A DNA stretch of 18,959 nt from contig VGYW01000124.1 in assembly GCA_016872875.1 (NCBI GenBank), positions 1 through 18,959 of the forward strand. The letters run 5' to 3'. This DNA comes from Planctomycetota bacterium. Its GTDB lineage: Bacteria; Planctomycetota; PUPC01; DSUN01. Shown here piece by piece: positions 6,733 to 14,169 of this stretch. Under the pieces are notes generated by a model that did no database searches, was not told where the DNA came from, and saw nothing but the letters and a program-made list of their open reading frames with translations. A program made the position numbers and the translations under genes. Positions within the stretch are counted from its first letter, which is position 1, and each line of letters begins with the position of its first letter.

Positions 6733-7971
6733 CTACAGTGCCCGGGTGAGGGGGATGGCCCAGACGCGTTGCGAGAGCCGCTCCGCGCGGGCGCCGGTGT
6801 GGAGCAGGACGCCGTGGGTGGCAAGGCCGGCGTACTCGTCCAGGAAGGCGTGGAGGTGCCGAACGTCGTTCGGGCGTGGCCGTCCGCTGGCCTTCACCTC
6901 GATGGGCACGAGCCGCTCGCCCCACTCGACGACGAAGTCCACCTCCTCGCCGGCCGCCGTGCGCCACCAGAGGACCTCCGGCTTGGGCGAGCAGGCCTCA
7001 CGCCAAGTATGGAGGGCGGCGAGAACGACCGTCTCCAACATGGCGCCGGCGATCTCGGCCCGCTCCATCTCGCGGGGGGTGTGGACGCCTGCGAGGGCGG
7101 TGGCCAAACCAGAGTCGCAGAAGAAGAGCCGGGGCGACTTCACGAGGCGCTTCGTGCGGTTCACCGCATAGGCGGGCACCCGGTAGAGGAGGTGCGAGGC
7201 ATCGAGGAGGTTCAGGTAGCGGTGGGCCGTGGCCTGGGCGAGGCCGGCGTCGCGGGCCATCTCGCTCTGGTTCACCAGCTTGCCGGAGCGGAGGGCCGCG
7301 ATGCGCATCAGGCGGCGGAAGTCCACCAGGTGCTCGACCGCCGAGAGGGCCTGGACATCCCGCTCCAGGTAGGTCTGCACGTAGCCCTCCAGCCAGGCGA
7401 TGCGTGCGCTGGGCGAAGGCGCAAGCGCGGCCGGCGGGAAGCCGCCCGCCAGGGCCGCCTGCTGCCACTCCGGGAACGCCGCGTGCTCGCCCTCGAGCTG
7501 CGCCGGATTCTCGAGAATCTCGCTCCATCGCCCGGCGCTGCCCCGGCCCAACCGCTCCGACCGCGTGAAGGGCATCAGCACCTTGTAGACGGCTCGGCCG
7601 GCGAGCGTCTCGGCCACCCTGCCCAGGAGCTGGAGGTTGGCCGAGCCGGTGAGGAGGAAGCGCCCGGGCCGGCGGTCCGCGTCTACCGCGCGCTTAATCG
7701 CCAGCAGGAGGTCCGGGCTCCGCTGCACCTCGTCGAGCGTCAGAGGGCGGCTCGACGACACGAGGGCGTCGGGGTCCGACTGGGCGCGCTCCAGCAGGTC
7801 GAAGTCGTCGAGCGTGCGGTAGTCGCGTGCAGGGCCGCCGAGCAGGTCGCGCGCAAGCGTGCTCTTGCCCGTCTGGCGCGCCCCGGTGAGGACCACCACG
7901 GGGAACTCACGCAGCGCCCGCTCGACATCGGCCGTGAGATACCGCGGGAGGGGGCGTGGCAAGCTATTCAT
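6733..7971 (-). CDS. AAA_14/DUF4143 ATP-binding protein
   Basis: This 412-aa protein is of the AAA_14 plus DUF4143 type, common accessory-genome ATPases of unclear role. Walker A is GARQTGKST (30-38), Walker B is LTLDEVQ (77-83), and a sensor-like LLTGSANLQLL is at 106-116. The DUF4143 part contains the winged-helix-like segment with SEMARDAGLAQATAHRYLNL. A C-terminal PD-(D/E)xK-like segment has EVDFVVEWGERLVPIEVKAS. I choose the ATG at 7971 because the predicted promoter puts the transcript start near 7972, so the message would be nearly leaderless. The ATG at 7989 lies upstream of that start and inside the palindrome. The gene is convergent with the WYL gene (15-bp gap) and divergent from the large operon. 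Confidence 0.92.
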   Translation of the reverse strand: MNSLPRPLPRYLTADVERALREFPVVVLTGARQTGKSTLARDLLGGPARDYRTLDDFDLLERAQSDPDALVSSSRPLTLDEVQRSPDLLLAIKRAVDADRRPGRFLLTGSANLQLLGRVAETLAGRAVYKVLMPFTRSERLGRGSAGRWSEILENPAQLEGEHAAFPEWQQAALAGGFPPAALAPSPSARIAWLEGYVQTYLERDVQALSAVEHLVDFRRLMRIAALRSGKLVNQSEMARDAGLAQATAHRYLNLLDASHLLYRVPAYAVNRTKRLVKSPRLFFCDSGLATALAGVHTPREMERAEIAGAMLETVVLAALHTWREACSPKPEVLWWRTAAGEEVDFVVEWGERLVPIEVKASGRPRPNDVRHLHAFLDEYAGLATHGVLLHTGARAERLSQRVWAIPLTRAL

Positions 7972-8001
7972 GCCATGAATGATAATCATTCACGGCGTGA
8001 A
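7967..8001. promoter_or_regulatory. 35-bp palindrome, probable operator
   Basis: Arms of 17 bp (7967-7983 and 7985-8001) around a central A at 7984 match at 15 of 17 positions. The left arm contains the smaller perfect palindrome ATTCATG-C-CATGAAT (7966-7980), and the centre contains GAATGAT-A-ATCATTC. The palindrome covers the whole spacer and -10 box of the leftward promoter and its start point, as expected for repression of the ATPase gene, perhaps by its own product. Confidence 0.65.
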
Positions 8002-8006
8002 GTCAA
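7979..8006 (-). promoter_or_regulatory. Sigma70-like promoter of the DUF4143 ATPase gene
   Basis: Reading leftward, TTGACT (8006-8001) and TATCAT (7984-7979) are 16 bp apart, each a 5/6 match. The expected transcript start is around 7972-7973, directly at the ATG at 7971. The overlapping 35-bp palindrome would block polymerase binding. Confidence 0.6.
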
Positions 8007-8044
8007 GTGCAGCCGCGGCCGCGGGCCGCGCGGTCGCGATGGGA

Positions 8045-8073
8045 TTGACTTATCGGCATGTCTGCGGTAGGAT
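8045..8073 (+). promoter_or_regulatory. Sigma70-like promoter of the large MoxR operon
   Basis: TTGACT (8045-8050) is followed after 17 bp by TAGGAT (8068-8073), matching 5/6 and 4/6 of the consensus. The start would be near 8080, giving a leader of about 70 nt before the ATG at 8149. It lies back to back with the ATPase promoter, 38 bp between the -35 boxes. Confidence 0.5.
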
Positions 8074-8148
8074 TACGGTAACGAGTTGGCGAACGGGAGG
8101 GCTGCCGGAGGCGTCTCGCGGCCCGCCGGGCCGCGCGAGGAGCGTGAG

Positions 8149-11100
8149 ATGGTCCCCAAAGATCAGATCGTGGCCTCGGCCGGGCGGCTGAGGCGGCGCC
8201 TTGAGGTGCTTCAGGGCCACCAGCGGGGGGTGTGGTTCGGCGAGTCGGCCGGCCTCTTCGTGGCCGCGCTCCTGGCAGCCGTTGGCTCCGTGATGGTGCT
8301 CGATAACCTGGTGCGTCTGCCCATGCCGGTGCGTCTTGCGGCGCTGGCGGGCATGGCGGCGGGGGCGGTGTGGCTGGTGCGCCGCGCCGCACTCGCGCTC
8401 CGCGAGCCGCTCACGCCCGAGCGCATGGCCGTCAAGGTCGAGCGGAAGTTCCCCAACGTGGACAACCGCCTGATCAACGCGCTCCTCCTCGCCCACGAGG
8501 ATGACGCCGAGGCGTCGGCGCTGATAAGCGCGGTGGTGGAGGAGGGCAACTCGGATGCGGCGCGGCTCGACCTGCGGGCGGCAGTGGGCAAGCGGAAGCT
8601 GGCCGCGTTCCTCGGCGCCGCCGCGCTCACCCTCGCCGCCATGTGCGCCTACGGCGCGCTCTTCCCACGCCAGTTCGGCAACGCACTGGTCCGCGTGCTC
8701 CTGCCCTTCGCCGGCTTCGACCCGCTGACCCGCACTCAGATCGTGGACGTTACGCCGAAGGACCAGAACGTGCTGGTGGGCGATCCCGTGGCCATTGGTG
8801 CCGAGGTGTCCGGCAAGCTGCCCGAAGCCGTCCTGGTGCTCTATCGCACTGAGGGGGACGAGGAGCAGGTGGCCACGATGCGGGCGGCAGAAAAAGACAC
8901 CAGGAGTCTTTTGTGCGAAGCACCCGAAGGGCCGTTCCGGCAAAAGACTCCTGGTGTCTTTTTCTGCCAGATGCCCGACGTGACGCACAGCTTCGAGTAC
9001 CGGGTGGTGGCGGGCGACGCGGAGTCGCGCTCGTATCGCATCACGGCGCACCACCGCCCGGCAGTGACCGACACGAAGCTCCAGATCACGCCGCCTGAGT
9101 ACACGGGGCTGCCGAGCGCGAGCCAGGAGGGGGGCGCGGTGCGCGCGCTCGCGGGCTCCACGGTGGCGCTCCGAGCTGCCTGCTCGAAGCCGATCGCCAG
9201 GGCGTCCCTCGTCCTCTCCACCGCAAAGGAGCCCGTCGCGCTCGCCGTGGAGGGCGGGAGCACGGTGGCCGGCGCCTTCCCGGTCAACGCCCAGGGCACC
9301 TACCAGATCGAGCTGACCGACACGTTCGGGTTCAAGAACAAGCCTGTCTCGCGCGACATCGAGCTGTTGCCAGACGAGCCGCCCGAGATCGCCCTGGATG
9401 CTCCGCCCGCTCAGGTCGTCGTCAAGCCCGAAGCATCCATCCCATTCCAGTTCACCGTCACTGACCGCTACGGCGTGCAGGATGCCGCAATCGTGAAGGT
9501 GGTCAAGTCGGCGGAAGCACCCTCACCCGCCCGCGAAGGCGGGCGCCCTCTCCCCGAGGGAGAGGGGAAAGACGCCGAAGGCAAGGAGAGCGAGGAGGTG
9601 CTGGCGGAGTGGAAGGCGGACGGCAAGACGCAGAAGACCCTTCAGGTCGCGCACCAGCTCCCCGTGGCGAAGCTTGGAATCGAGCCGGGCAGGTCGGCCA
9701 CGCTCAGGGTGGCGGCGAAGGACTGGAACAACGTGACGGGTCCGGGGGTGAGCAAGTCGGCGCCCATCGTCGTCACGGTGCTCTCGCCCGAGGCGGCGAA
9801 GGACAAGGCGCGCGAGGCGCTGAAGCTGGCCGCCCTCGAGCTCGCCCAGATCATCGCCAAGCAGCGGAAGAACATCCAGGCCGGCGACGCCCTCCTTGCT
9901 GAAATCCGAAATCCGAAATCCGAAATCCGAAATGGGCTGGAGGCCTCAACCGCCGTCCAGGAGGAAATCCGCACCGCGAGCGGCAAGCTCATCACGCTGA
10001 TGGACGAGAGGCTCCCGATGCGCGGCGTCGTGAAGGCGCTCTACGAAAGCGAGATGGTGGAGGCCGTCAAACAGCTCCGCGAGGCAGCGGCAGCCGCGCA
10101 GCCGGCCGACCCCCTCAAGGCCGCGCTCGGCACCGAAAAGGCGATTCTCGCCCGTCTGACGGGGCGCATGGAACAGCTCCAACGGACGATGGACACGGCG
10201 GCGCTGCGCGACATCTTCGCGGCCATCGAAGAGCTCGTGCGTGAGCAGAAGGCCATCCGCGGCGCAACCGAGGCTCTCGCAGACACAGGCAAGATGCCTG
10301 TGCCACCAAGAGAAGGTGTCGGTGGCACAGGCGTCCCGCCTGTGGCCGGAGACCCCGCCCTCGCCCAGAAGCAGGACAAGCTCACGGCCAAGCTCGCGCT
10401 CCTCAAGGAGATGCTCGTGAAGGAGGCGGGGGTCGTCGCCCGCTCCGACGCCGAGCAGGCCAAGCGCTTCGACGAGGCGGCCAAGTTGATCGACTCCCGC
10501 CAGGTCCGCCAGAACATGATCCTCGCGAGCACCAAGATCGAGAAGGGCGAGTTCGCCCCAGCGCTCCCCGTGCAGGACAAGATTCTCGCGGACCTCCGCG
10601 CGATAGCCGACTACCTCCGCGAGCCGCTCATCGCCAGCGCCACACAGAAGCTCCAGGACCTCCAGAAGCTCCTCGAAGAGGCCAAAGAGAAGGCCGACAA
10701 GCTCTCCAAGCTCCAGGCCGCCGTCAAGGAGATCAGCGAGGAGCTCGAGCGCTCGAAGGACAACCGCAGCGACGCGGCCAAGGAGCTCGCCCAGAAGGCC
10801 GCCGAGCTGGAGGGCGTGAAGGAGAAGATCGAGGACGCCGCCGAACAGATGGCGAAGGACCTCGCCCTCTTCCCTGAAGTGCCCTCCTGCAACGAGCTCG
10901 TCCAGGAGATGCGCGAGGTCTTCGAGGACGTCACCCAGGCCCCCGGCAGCGAGAAGACGCCCGCCGAGGAGATCGCGGTTGACCGCGACGAGGGGATGCT
11001 CGCGGCACTCGACAAGGTGAAGGAACGCATGGCCGACATGGAAATGTGGCTCATGGACAAGCCCGACAACATCCAGTGGAAGCAGGAGGCCTGGGACAAG

Positions 11101-11937
11101 AACGAGATGCCCAACATCCCCCTCGTTGACCTCCCCCAGGAGCTAGAGGACCTCGTGGGCGACCTGCTGGACAAAGAGGAAGAGGTGGACGAGCAGGCCC
11201 AGGACGCGGCGAGCAACGCCGCGACCGCCGACGTGCCGATGGGCTGGGACGTGATGGACGGCCCGATCTCGAACTGGTCGGCGAAGGGGAAGAGCGGGAA
11301 CGAGAAGCCGAACGCCAACGAGATGGCCGGCCGCTCAGGGTCGGGCCGCGAGGGGCAGGCCAACGGCGAGCTCGTCGAGGGCAAGGCCAAGGACCTCGAA
11401 GGGCGCGAGCCCGAGGCACGCCGCACCCACGACCCCTTCGGCGAGGGGAACATCGAGGAGGAGAACCCCGAATCGAAGGCCAAGGCCACGGGCGGCGGCA
11501 AGCAGAGCGGCATCGGCGGCGAAGGCGGACTCCAGGGCTCCGCGCCCCCGCGTAACACCCTCGGCATGCGCGACCTCGAACGCCGACAGCAGGAGGTCCG
11601 CCGCAACGCCGAATCGGTCTACTCCAGGGCCACCCTCATGTACCTGCCCACCGGCGAGCTCGACGAGGCAATCGTCCTGATGCAGAAGGCCGAGAAGCAG
11701 GCGCGGGCCGGCGACCTGGCCGGCTTCGCGGAGACCCAGCGCCGCATCGTCCACGCACTCCAGAACACCAAGCGCGTGGTGGGCGGCAGCGGCGCGGTGG
11801 ACCTCGACCCGCGCCACCGGCTCCCCGCCGACCTCAAGGAGGAGATGCTCAACGCCAAGGAGGAGCCGATCCCGCCCGAGTTCGAGCGCCTCGTGGCCGA
11901 ATACTACAAGGCCATCGCCGCCGGAGCGGTGAAGTGA
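8149..11937 (+). CDS. DUF4175-like large membrane protein
   Basis: The 1262-aa product starts with two transmembrane helices (about 33-55 and 60-80), a short soluble loop, and a third helix (150-172). A long, probably periplasmic part follows: beta-rich Ig-like segments (about 190-560), then extended alpha-helical and coiled-coil stretches rich in Glu, Lys and Ala (about 560-1000), a low-complexity Gly/Asn/Glu region, and a helical C-terminus ending PPEFERLVAEYYKAIAAG. This order resembles DUF4175 proteins that accompany MoxR ATPases in Planctomycetota and Bacteroidota. The ATG at 8149 is chosen for GAGGAG (8137-8142) before it. Four different repeat families are translated in frame (residues about 246-274, 457-473, 585-595 and 712-733). 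The stop overlaps a possible GTG start of the next gene. Family naming is by architecture only. Confidence 0.85.
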   Translation: MVPKDQIVASAGRLRRRLEVLQGHQRGVWFGESAGLFVAALLAAVGSVMVLDNLVRLPMPVRLAALAGMAAGAVWLVRRAALALREPLTPERMAVKVERKFPNVDNRLINALLLAHEDDAEASALISAVVEEGNSDAARLDLRAAVGKRKLAAFLGAAALTLAAMCAYGALFPRQFGNALVRVLLPFAGFDPLTRTQIVDVTPKDQNVLVGDPVAIGAEVSGKLPEAVLVLYRTEGDEEQVATMRAAEKDTRSLLCEAPEGPFRQKTPGVFFCQMPDVTHSFEYRVVAGDAESRSYRITAHHRPAVTDTKLQITPPEYTGLPSASQEGGAVRALAGSTVALRAACSKPIARASLVLSTAKEPVALAVEGGSTVAGAFPVNAQGTYQIELTDTFGFKNKPVSRDIELLPDEPPEIALDAPPAQVVVKPEASIPFQFTVTDRYGVQDAAIVKVVKSAEAPSPAREGGRPLPEGEGKDAEGKESEEVLAEWKADGKTQKTLQVAHQLPVAKLGIEPGRSATLRVAAKDWNNVTGPGVSKSAPIVVTVLSPEAAKDKAREALKLAALELAQIIAKQRKNIQAGDALLAEIRNPKSEIRNGLEASTAVQEEIRTASGKLITLMDERLPMRGVVKALYESEMVEAVKQLREAAAAAQPADPLKAALGTEKAILARLTGRMEQLQRTMDTAALRDIFAAIEELVREQKAIRGATEALADTGKMPVPPREGVGGTGVPPVAGDPALAQKQDKLTAKLALLKEMLVKEAGVVARSDAEQAKRFDEAAKLIDSRQVRQNMILASTKIEKGEFAPALPVQDKILADLRAIADYLREPLIASATQKLQDLQKLLEEAKEKADKLSKLQAAVKEISEELERSKDNRSDAAKELAQKAAELEGVKEKIEDAAEQMAKDLALFPEVPSCNELVQEMREVFEDVTQAPGSEKTPAEEIAVDRDEGMLAALDKVKERMADMEMWLMDKPDNIQWKQEAWDKNEMPNIPLVDLPQELEDLVGDLLDKEEEVDEQAQDAASNAATADVPMGWDVMDGPISNWSAKGKSGNEKPNANEMAGRSGSGREGQANGELVEGKAKDLEGREPEARRTHDPFGEGNIEEENPESKAKATGGGKQSGIGGEGGLQGSAPPRNTLGMRDLERRQQEVRRNAESVYSRATLMYLPTGELDEAIVLMQKAEKQARAGDLAGFAETQRRIVHALQNTKRVVGGSGAVDLDPRHRLPADLKEEMLNAKEEPIPPEFERLVAEYYKAIAAGAVK
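8886..8968. repeat. REPIN-like inverted repeat inside the DUF4175-like gene
   Basis: Two perfect 28-bp inverted arms (8886-8913 and 8941-8968) flank a 27-bp centre. Each arm is itself a hairpin: AAAAGAC-ACCAGGA-GTCTTTT on the left and its mirror on the right. Two short palindromes in opposite orientation is the architecture of REPIN or BIME elements. It is translated in frame as about 28 residues and lies between Ig-like beta segments. Confidence 0.85.
9518..9567. repeat. GC-rich double-hairpin repeat inside the DUF4175-like gene
   Basis: The stretch contains CCCGCC-CGCGAA-GGCGGG, then CCTCTCC-CCGA-GGGAGAGG, two stable hairpins side by side. It is read in frame as a Pro/Gly/Glu-rich segment (residues about 457-473, ending RPLPEGEG). 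Similar CCCTCTCC/GGAGAGGG elements are widely dispersed in bacterial genomes, so this is probably an inserted repeat and not part of the original domain. Confidence 0.6.
9901..9933. repeat. GAAATCC heptanucleotide tandem repeat (first tract)
   Basis: Four exact GAAATCC units plus five bases lie in frame within the helical part of the DUF4175-like gene and encode a stretch of the cyclic peptide EIRNPKS (residues about 585-595). The same repeat occurs in the next gene at 12968-12995. Confidence 0.85.
10284..10344. repeat. CACAGGC hairpin pair (REPIN-like) inside the DUF4175-like gene
   Basis: Two hairpins with the same 7-bp stem but different loops, CACAGGC-AAGAT-GCCTGTG (10284-10302) and CACAGGC-GTCCC-GCCTGTG (10326-10344), lie 23 bp apart. 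They are translated as TGKMPVPP...GGTGVPPV (residues about 712-733). The same pair, expanded, forms the linker between the two MoxR domains. Confidence 0.85.
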
Positions 11938-11980
11938 CCACCTCACCCACGTCACCGCATGTCCCCACAGTGGGTCGCGG

Positions 11981-12115
11981 CCCGCGTCCCGCGTCCCGCG
12001 TGCCAGGAGAAGAGATGCGTCGGCAGGCTGCCTCTTGGCACGCGGCACGCGGCACGCGGCACGCCTTACCGCCTTTTGCCTTGCTCCTTTTGCCTTTTGC
12101 CTTTTCCCTTTCCTC
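11981..12115. repeat. Heptanucleotide repeats encoding the signal peptide of the PA14/TPR protein
   Basis: Three CCCGCGT units (11981-12004) precede the start codon, four exact GGCACGC units lie at 12037-12064, and degenerate TTTTGCC/TTTGCCT units run through about 12070-12115. The GGCACGC units encode the basic stretch HAARGTRHA, and the TTTTGCC units encode the hydrophobic core of the signal peptide. Confidence 0.85.
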
Positions 12116-14159
12116 CTCCGCCGGCGAGTGGAAGGTCCCCCGCGAATACCGCCGCCACCTGACCGGGGGCGGCGAGGCCGACACCGTGGCCTTCAGCTTC
12201 TGCGACGGCGGCCACGCCGCCAGCGGCACGCCCCTCGTGGCCGACGAGACTCAGACCGTCCTGCCCTTCCGCGTCCTCCACGCCCGGCGCGGGGGCGACA
12301 CCTGGCTCGCCTACAACGCCAGCAAGGCCAAGGGCGCCGTCTACGTCTACTACGGCGGCAAGACCGAGGGGCCGCCTCTCGCCAGCGTGCCCGCGGGCAA
12401 CTGGGAGCCGAAGCTCAGCCTGCTCCTCTACACGATGAAGTGTCCCGGCGGCGCCCTGGAGAGCGAGCGGCCAATCCGCACCGCAGTCCAAGCCGGCGGC
12501 GACATCTACGGCATGGACTTCGTGCAGCAGATTTTCCACGGCGCCAACCCCTTCGGCCCCGACGGCCTCTTCGCCTCCTACTACGTCGGCTACCTGCGCA
12601 TCGAGAAGCCAGGCCGCTACCGCATCTTCACCGCCTCCAGCGAGGCGTCGTTCGTGTTCATGGACGGCCAGCCGCTCTGCCAGTGGCCCGGCCACCACGA
12701 CGCCGGCGGCGGCCGCAACGGCCAGCACGGCGCCGACAAGCACCTCGCCAAGGGCGAATACAAGATCGAGTACTTCCACGCCAAGACCGAGGGCGAGACC
12801 TGCATGATGCTCGGCTGGACCCCGCCCGGCGCCCAGGGCTGGCACGTCATCCCCGAATCCGTCTGGCTCCACACCCCAGTCGCCCGCGCCGAGGCCCCCG
12901 AACGCCGCGGCAACGCCCCCCTCGCCGCTTTCGCCTGGGACCAGGCCGACCAGTTGCTGCTGGATCGGAAATCCGAAATCCGAAATCCGAAATCCGAGAT
13001 AAAGAGCCCGAAAGAAGCGCCAAAGGCTGAACCCACTGATGTCGAGCAGTTCACCCGCGTGACCTTCCACACCCGCTGCCGCAACGTGCCGGAGAAGGCA
13101 AGGGTGGTGTGGGACTACGGCGACGGCGCGGCCGGCGTCGGCGACGGCAAGGAACACGTCTACGTGGGCGATGGCCCCTTCCCCGCCGTCGCGCGAATCG
13201 TCGCCGCCGACGGCAAGGTCCTCGACTCCTACGGCGCACTCGTCGCCCCGGCCCCGGCCCTCAAGAACTTCACCATCCTCGACAAGGACGCGGTCCGCCG
13301 CTACGCCGAGCTCATCGCCGGCACCGACTGCGCCAAGGTGCCCGAGCGCACGATGGAGGCCCTCTGGGAGCTCGTGGAGACCGAGGAGGACGCCGAGAAG
13401 ATAAAGGCGTTCACGGAGACCTTCGCCAACCGCTTCGGGGTGAAGGGCCGCGCGGGCTGGGAGGCGGCGGACCGCCTGGCACTGGCCGTCTCCATCAAGG
13501 AGCCCGAGCGGGCGCTCCGCATCTACGCCAGCCTCGTGCCCGAGGCGCCCAGCAAGCTCGACGCCGCGCGCGTGCAACTCGAGCGCATCGAGCTGGTCCT
13601 CCACAAGCTCAAGAAGCCGGAGGCCGCCCTCGGCCTCGCCCAGGCCATCATCCGCAGCCGCAGCGGACTCGAGGAGCGCATCGCCGCGGTCAAGCTCGGC
13701 GACGTCTACCGCGCCCAGGGCGACTTCGAGAAGGCCGAGGAGGCCTACCGCAACGCCCAGAGGGTCACTTACGCCGAGATGGACCGCCGCACCATCGCCG
13801 TCAGGCAGGGCGGCTACCTCGAAACCGTCTGGTCCCACATCGAGAACGGCGCGCTCCGCGCCGCCCGCGACGGCCTCGTGATGTGGGAGGTCGAGCACCC
13901 CATCGGCAAGCTCAGCGGCGACCTCATCCTCATGACCGCCAAGTACTTCGACCGCCTGGGCGAGCCCGACCGCGCCCTGGCCGAACTCGAAACCCTCGTG
14001 AAGCTCAACCCCCTGACCCCCTACCTGCCCGACGTCGAGCTCCTCATGGCCCGTGCCCACCGGAAGCTCGGCAACGCCATAAAGGCCCGCGAGCTCATCG
14101 AGAAGGTCCTCCGCGAATACCCAAAGAGCCGCGCCGCACAGCAGGCAACCAAGGAATGA
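12015..14159 (+). CDS. Secreted protein with DUF2341-like, PA14-like, PKD-like and TPR regions
   Basis: This predicted exported protein has 714 aa. A signal peptide (about 1-36: basic start, hydrophobic ALPPFALLLLPFAFSL, then SSSAG) precedes a beta region containing VYVYYGG (about 50-140, DUF2341-like). A PA14-like domain follows (about 180-285: FASYYVGYLRIEKPGRYRIF, then FVFMDGQPL), then a PKD-like segment with WDYGDG, and a helical TPR region (about 430-714: GDFEKAEEAYRNA, GEPDRALAELETLVKLNP). The ATG at 12015 has AGGAG five bases upstream. A GTG at 11934 overlapping the previous stop is the alternative, but its extra residues would be read from repeat DNA. PA14 often binds glycans and TPRs bind proteins, so an envelope scaffold is likely. 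The signal peptide is encoded by heptamer repeats. Confidence 0.88.
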   Translation: MRRQAASWHAARGTRHALPPFALLLLPFAFSLSSSAGEWKVPREYRRHLTGGGEADTVAFSFCDGGHAASGTPLVADETQTVLPFRVLHARRGGDTWLAYNASKAKGAVYVYYGGKTEGPPLASVPAGNWEPKLSLLLYTMKCPGGALESERPIRTAVQAGGDIYGMDFVQQIFHGANPFGPDGLFASYYVGYLRIEKPGRYRIFTASSEASFVFMDGQPLCQWPGHHDAGGGRNGQHGADKHLAKGEYKIEYFHAKTEGETCMMLGWTPPGAQGWHVIPESVWLHTPVARAEAPERRGNAPLAAFAWDQADQLLLDRKSEIRNPKSEIKSPKEAPKAEPTDVEQFTRVTFHTRCRNVPEKARVVWDYGDGAAGVGDGKEHVYVGDGPFPAVARIVAADGKVLDSYGALVAPAPALKNFTILDKDAVRRYAELIAGTDCAKVPERTMEALWELVETEEDAEKIKAFTETFANRFGVKGRAGWEAADRLALAVSIKEPERALRIYASLVPEAPSKLDAARVQLERIELVLHKLKKPEAALGLAQAIIRSRSGLEERIAAVKLGDVYRAQGDFEKAEEAYRNAQRVTYAEMDRRTIAVRQGGYLETVWSHIENGALRAARDGLVMWEVEHPIGKLSGDLILMTAKYFDRLGEPDRALAELETLVKLNPLTPYLPDVELLMARAHRKLGNAIKARELIEKVLREYPKSRAAQQATKE
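12968..12995. repeat. GAAATCC heptanucleotide tandem repeat (second tract)
   Basis: Four exact GAAATCC units read in frame as KSEIRNPKSEI (residues about 317-327) between the PA14-like and PKD-like parts of the secreted protein, apparently as a linker. It is the same unit as at 9901-9933 two domains upstream in the operon, shifted in reading frame but giving the same peptide cycle. Confidence 0.85.
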
Positions 14160-14169
14160 GGGAAGCAAG

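Noticed and set aside
4947..6749. A 600-codon plus-strand frame overlapping the oxidoreductase and WYL genes.
   Set aside because: Composition is Arg/Ala/Pro/Gly-rich as expected of an out-of-frame reading of GC-rich genes; both real frames have full family motifs.
8086..8148. Extending the DUF4175-like protein upstream to 8086.
   Set aside because: The ATG at 8149 has a proper GAGGAG site, and the extra residues would be a Gly/Arg/Pro-rich stretch translated from the leader.
11934..12014. GTG start overlapping the DUF4175-like stop for the PA14/TPR gene.
   Set aside because: It would add 27 residues read largely from a CCCGCGT repeat and bury the signal peptide; the ATG at 12015 has a good ribosome site. 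It remains possible.
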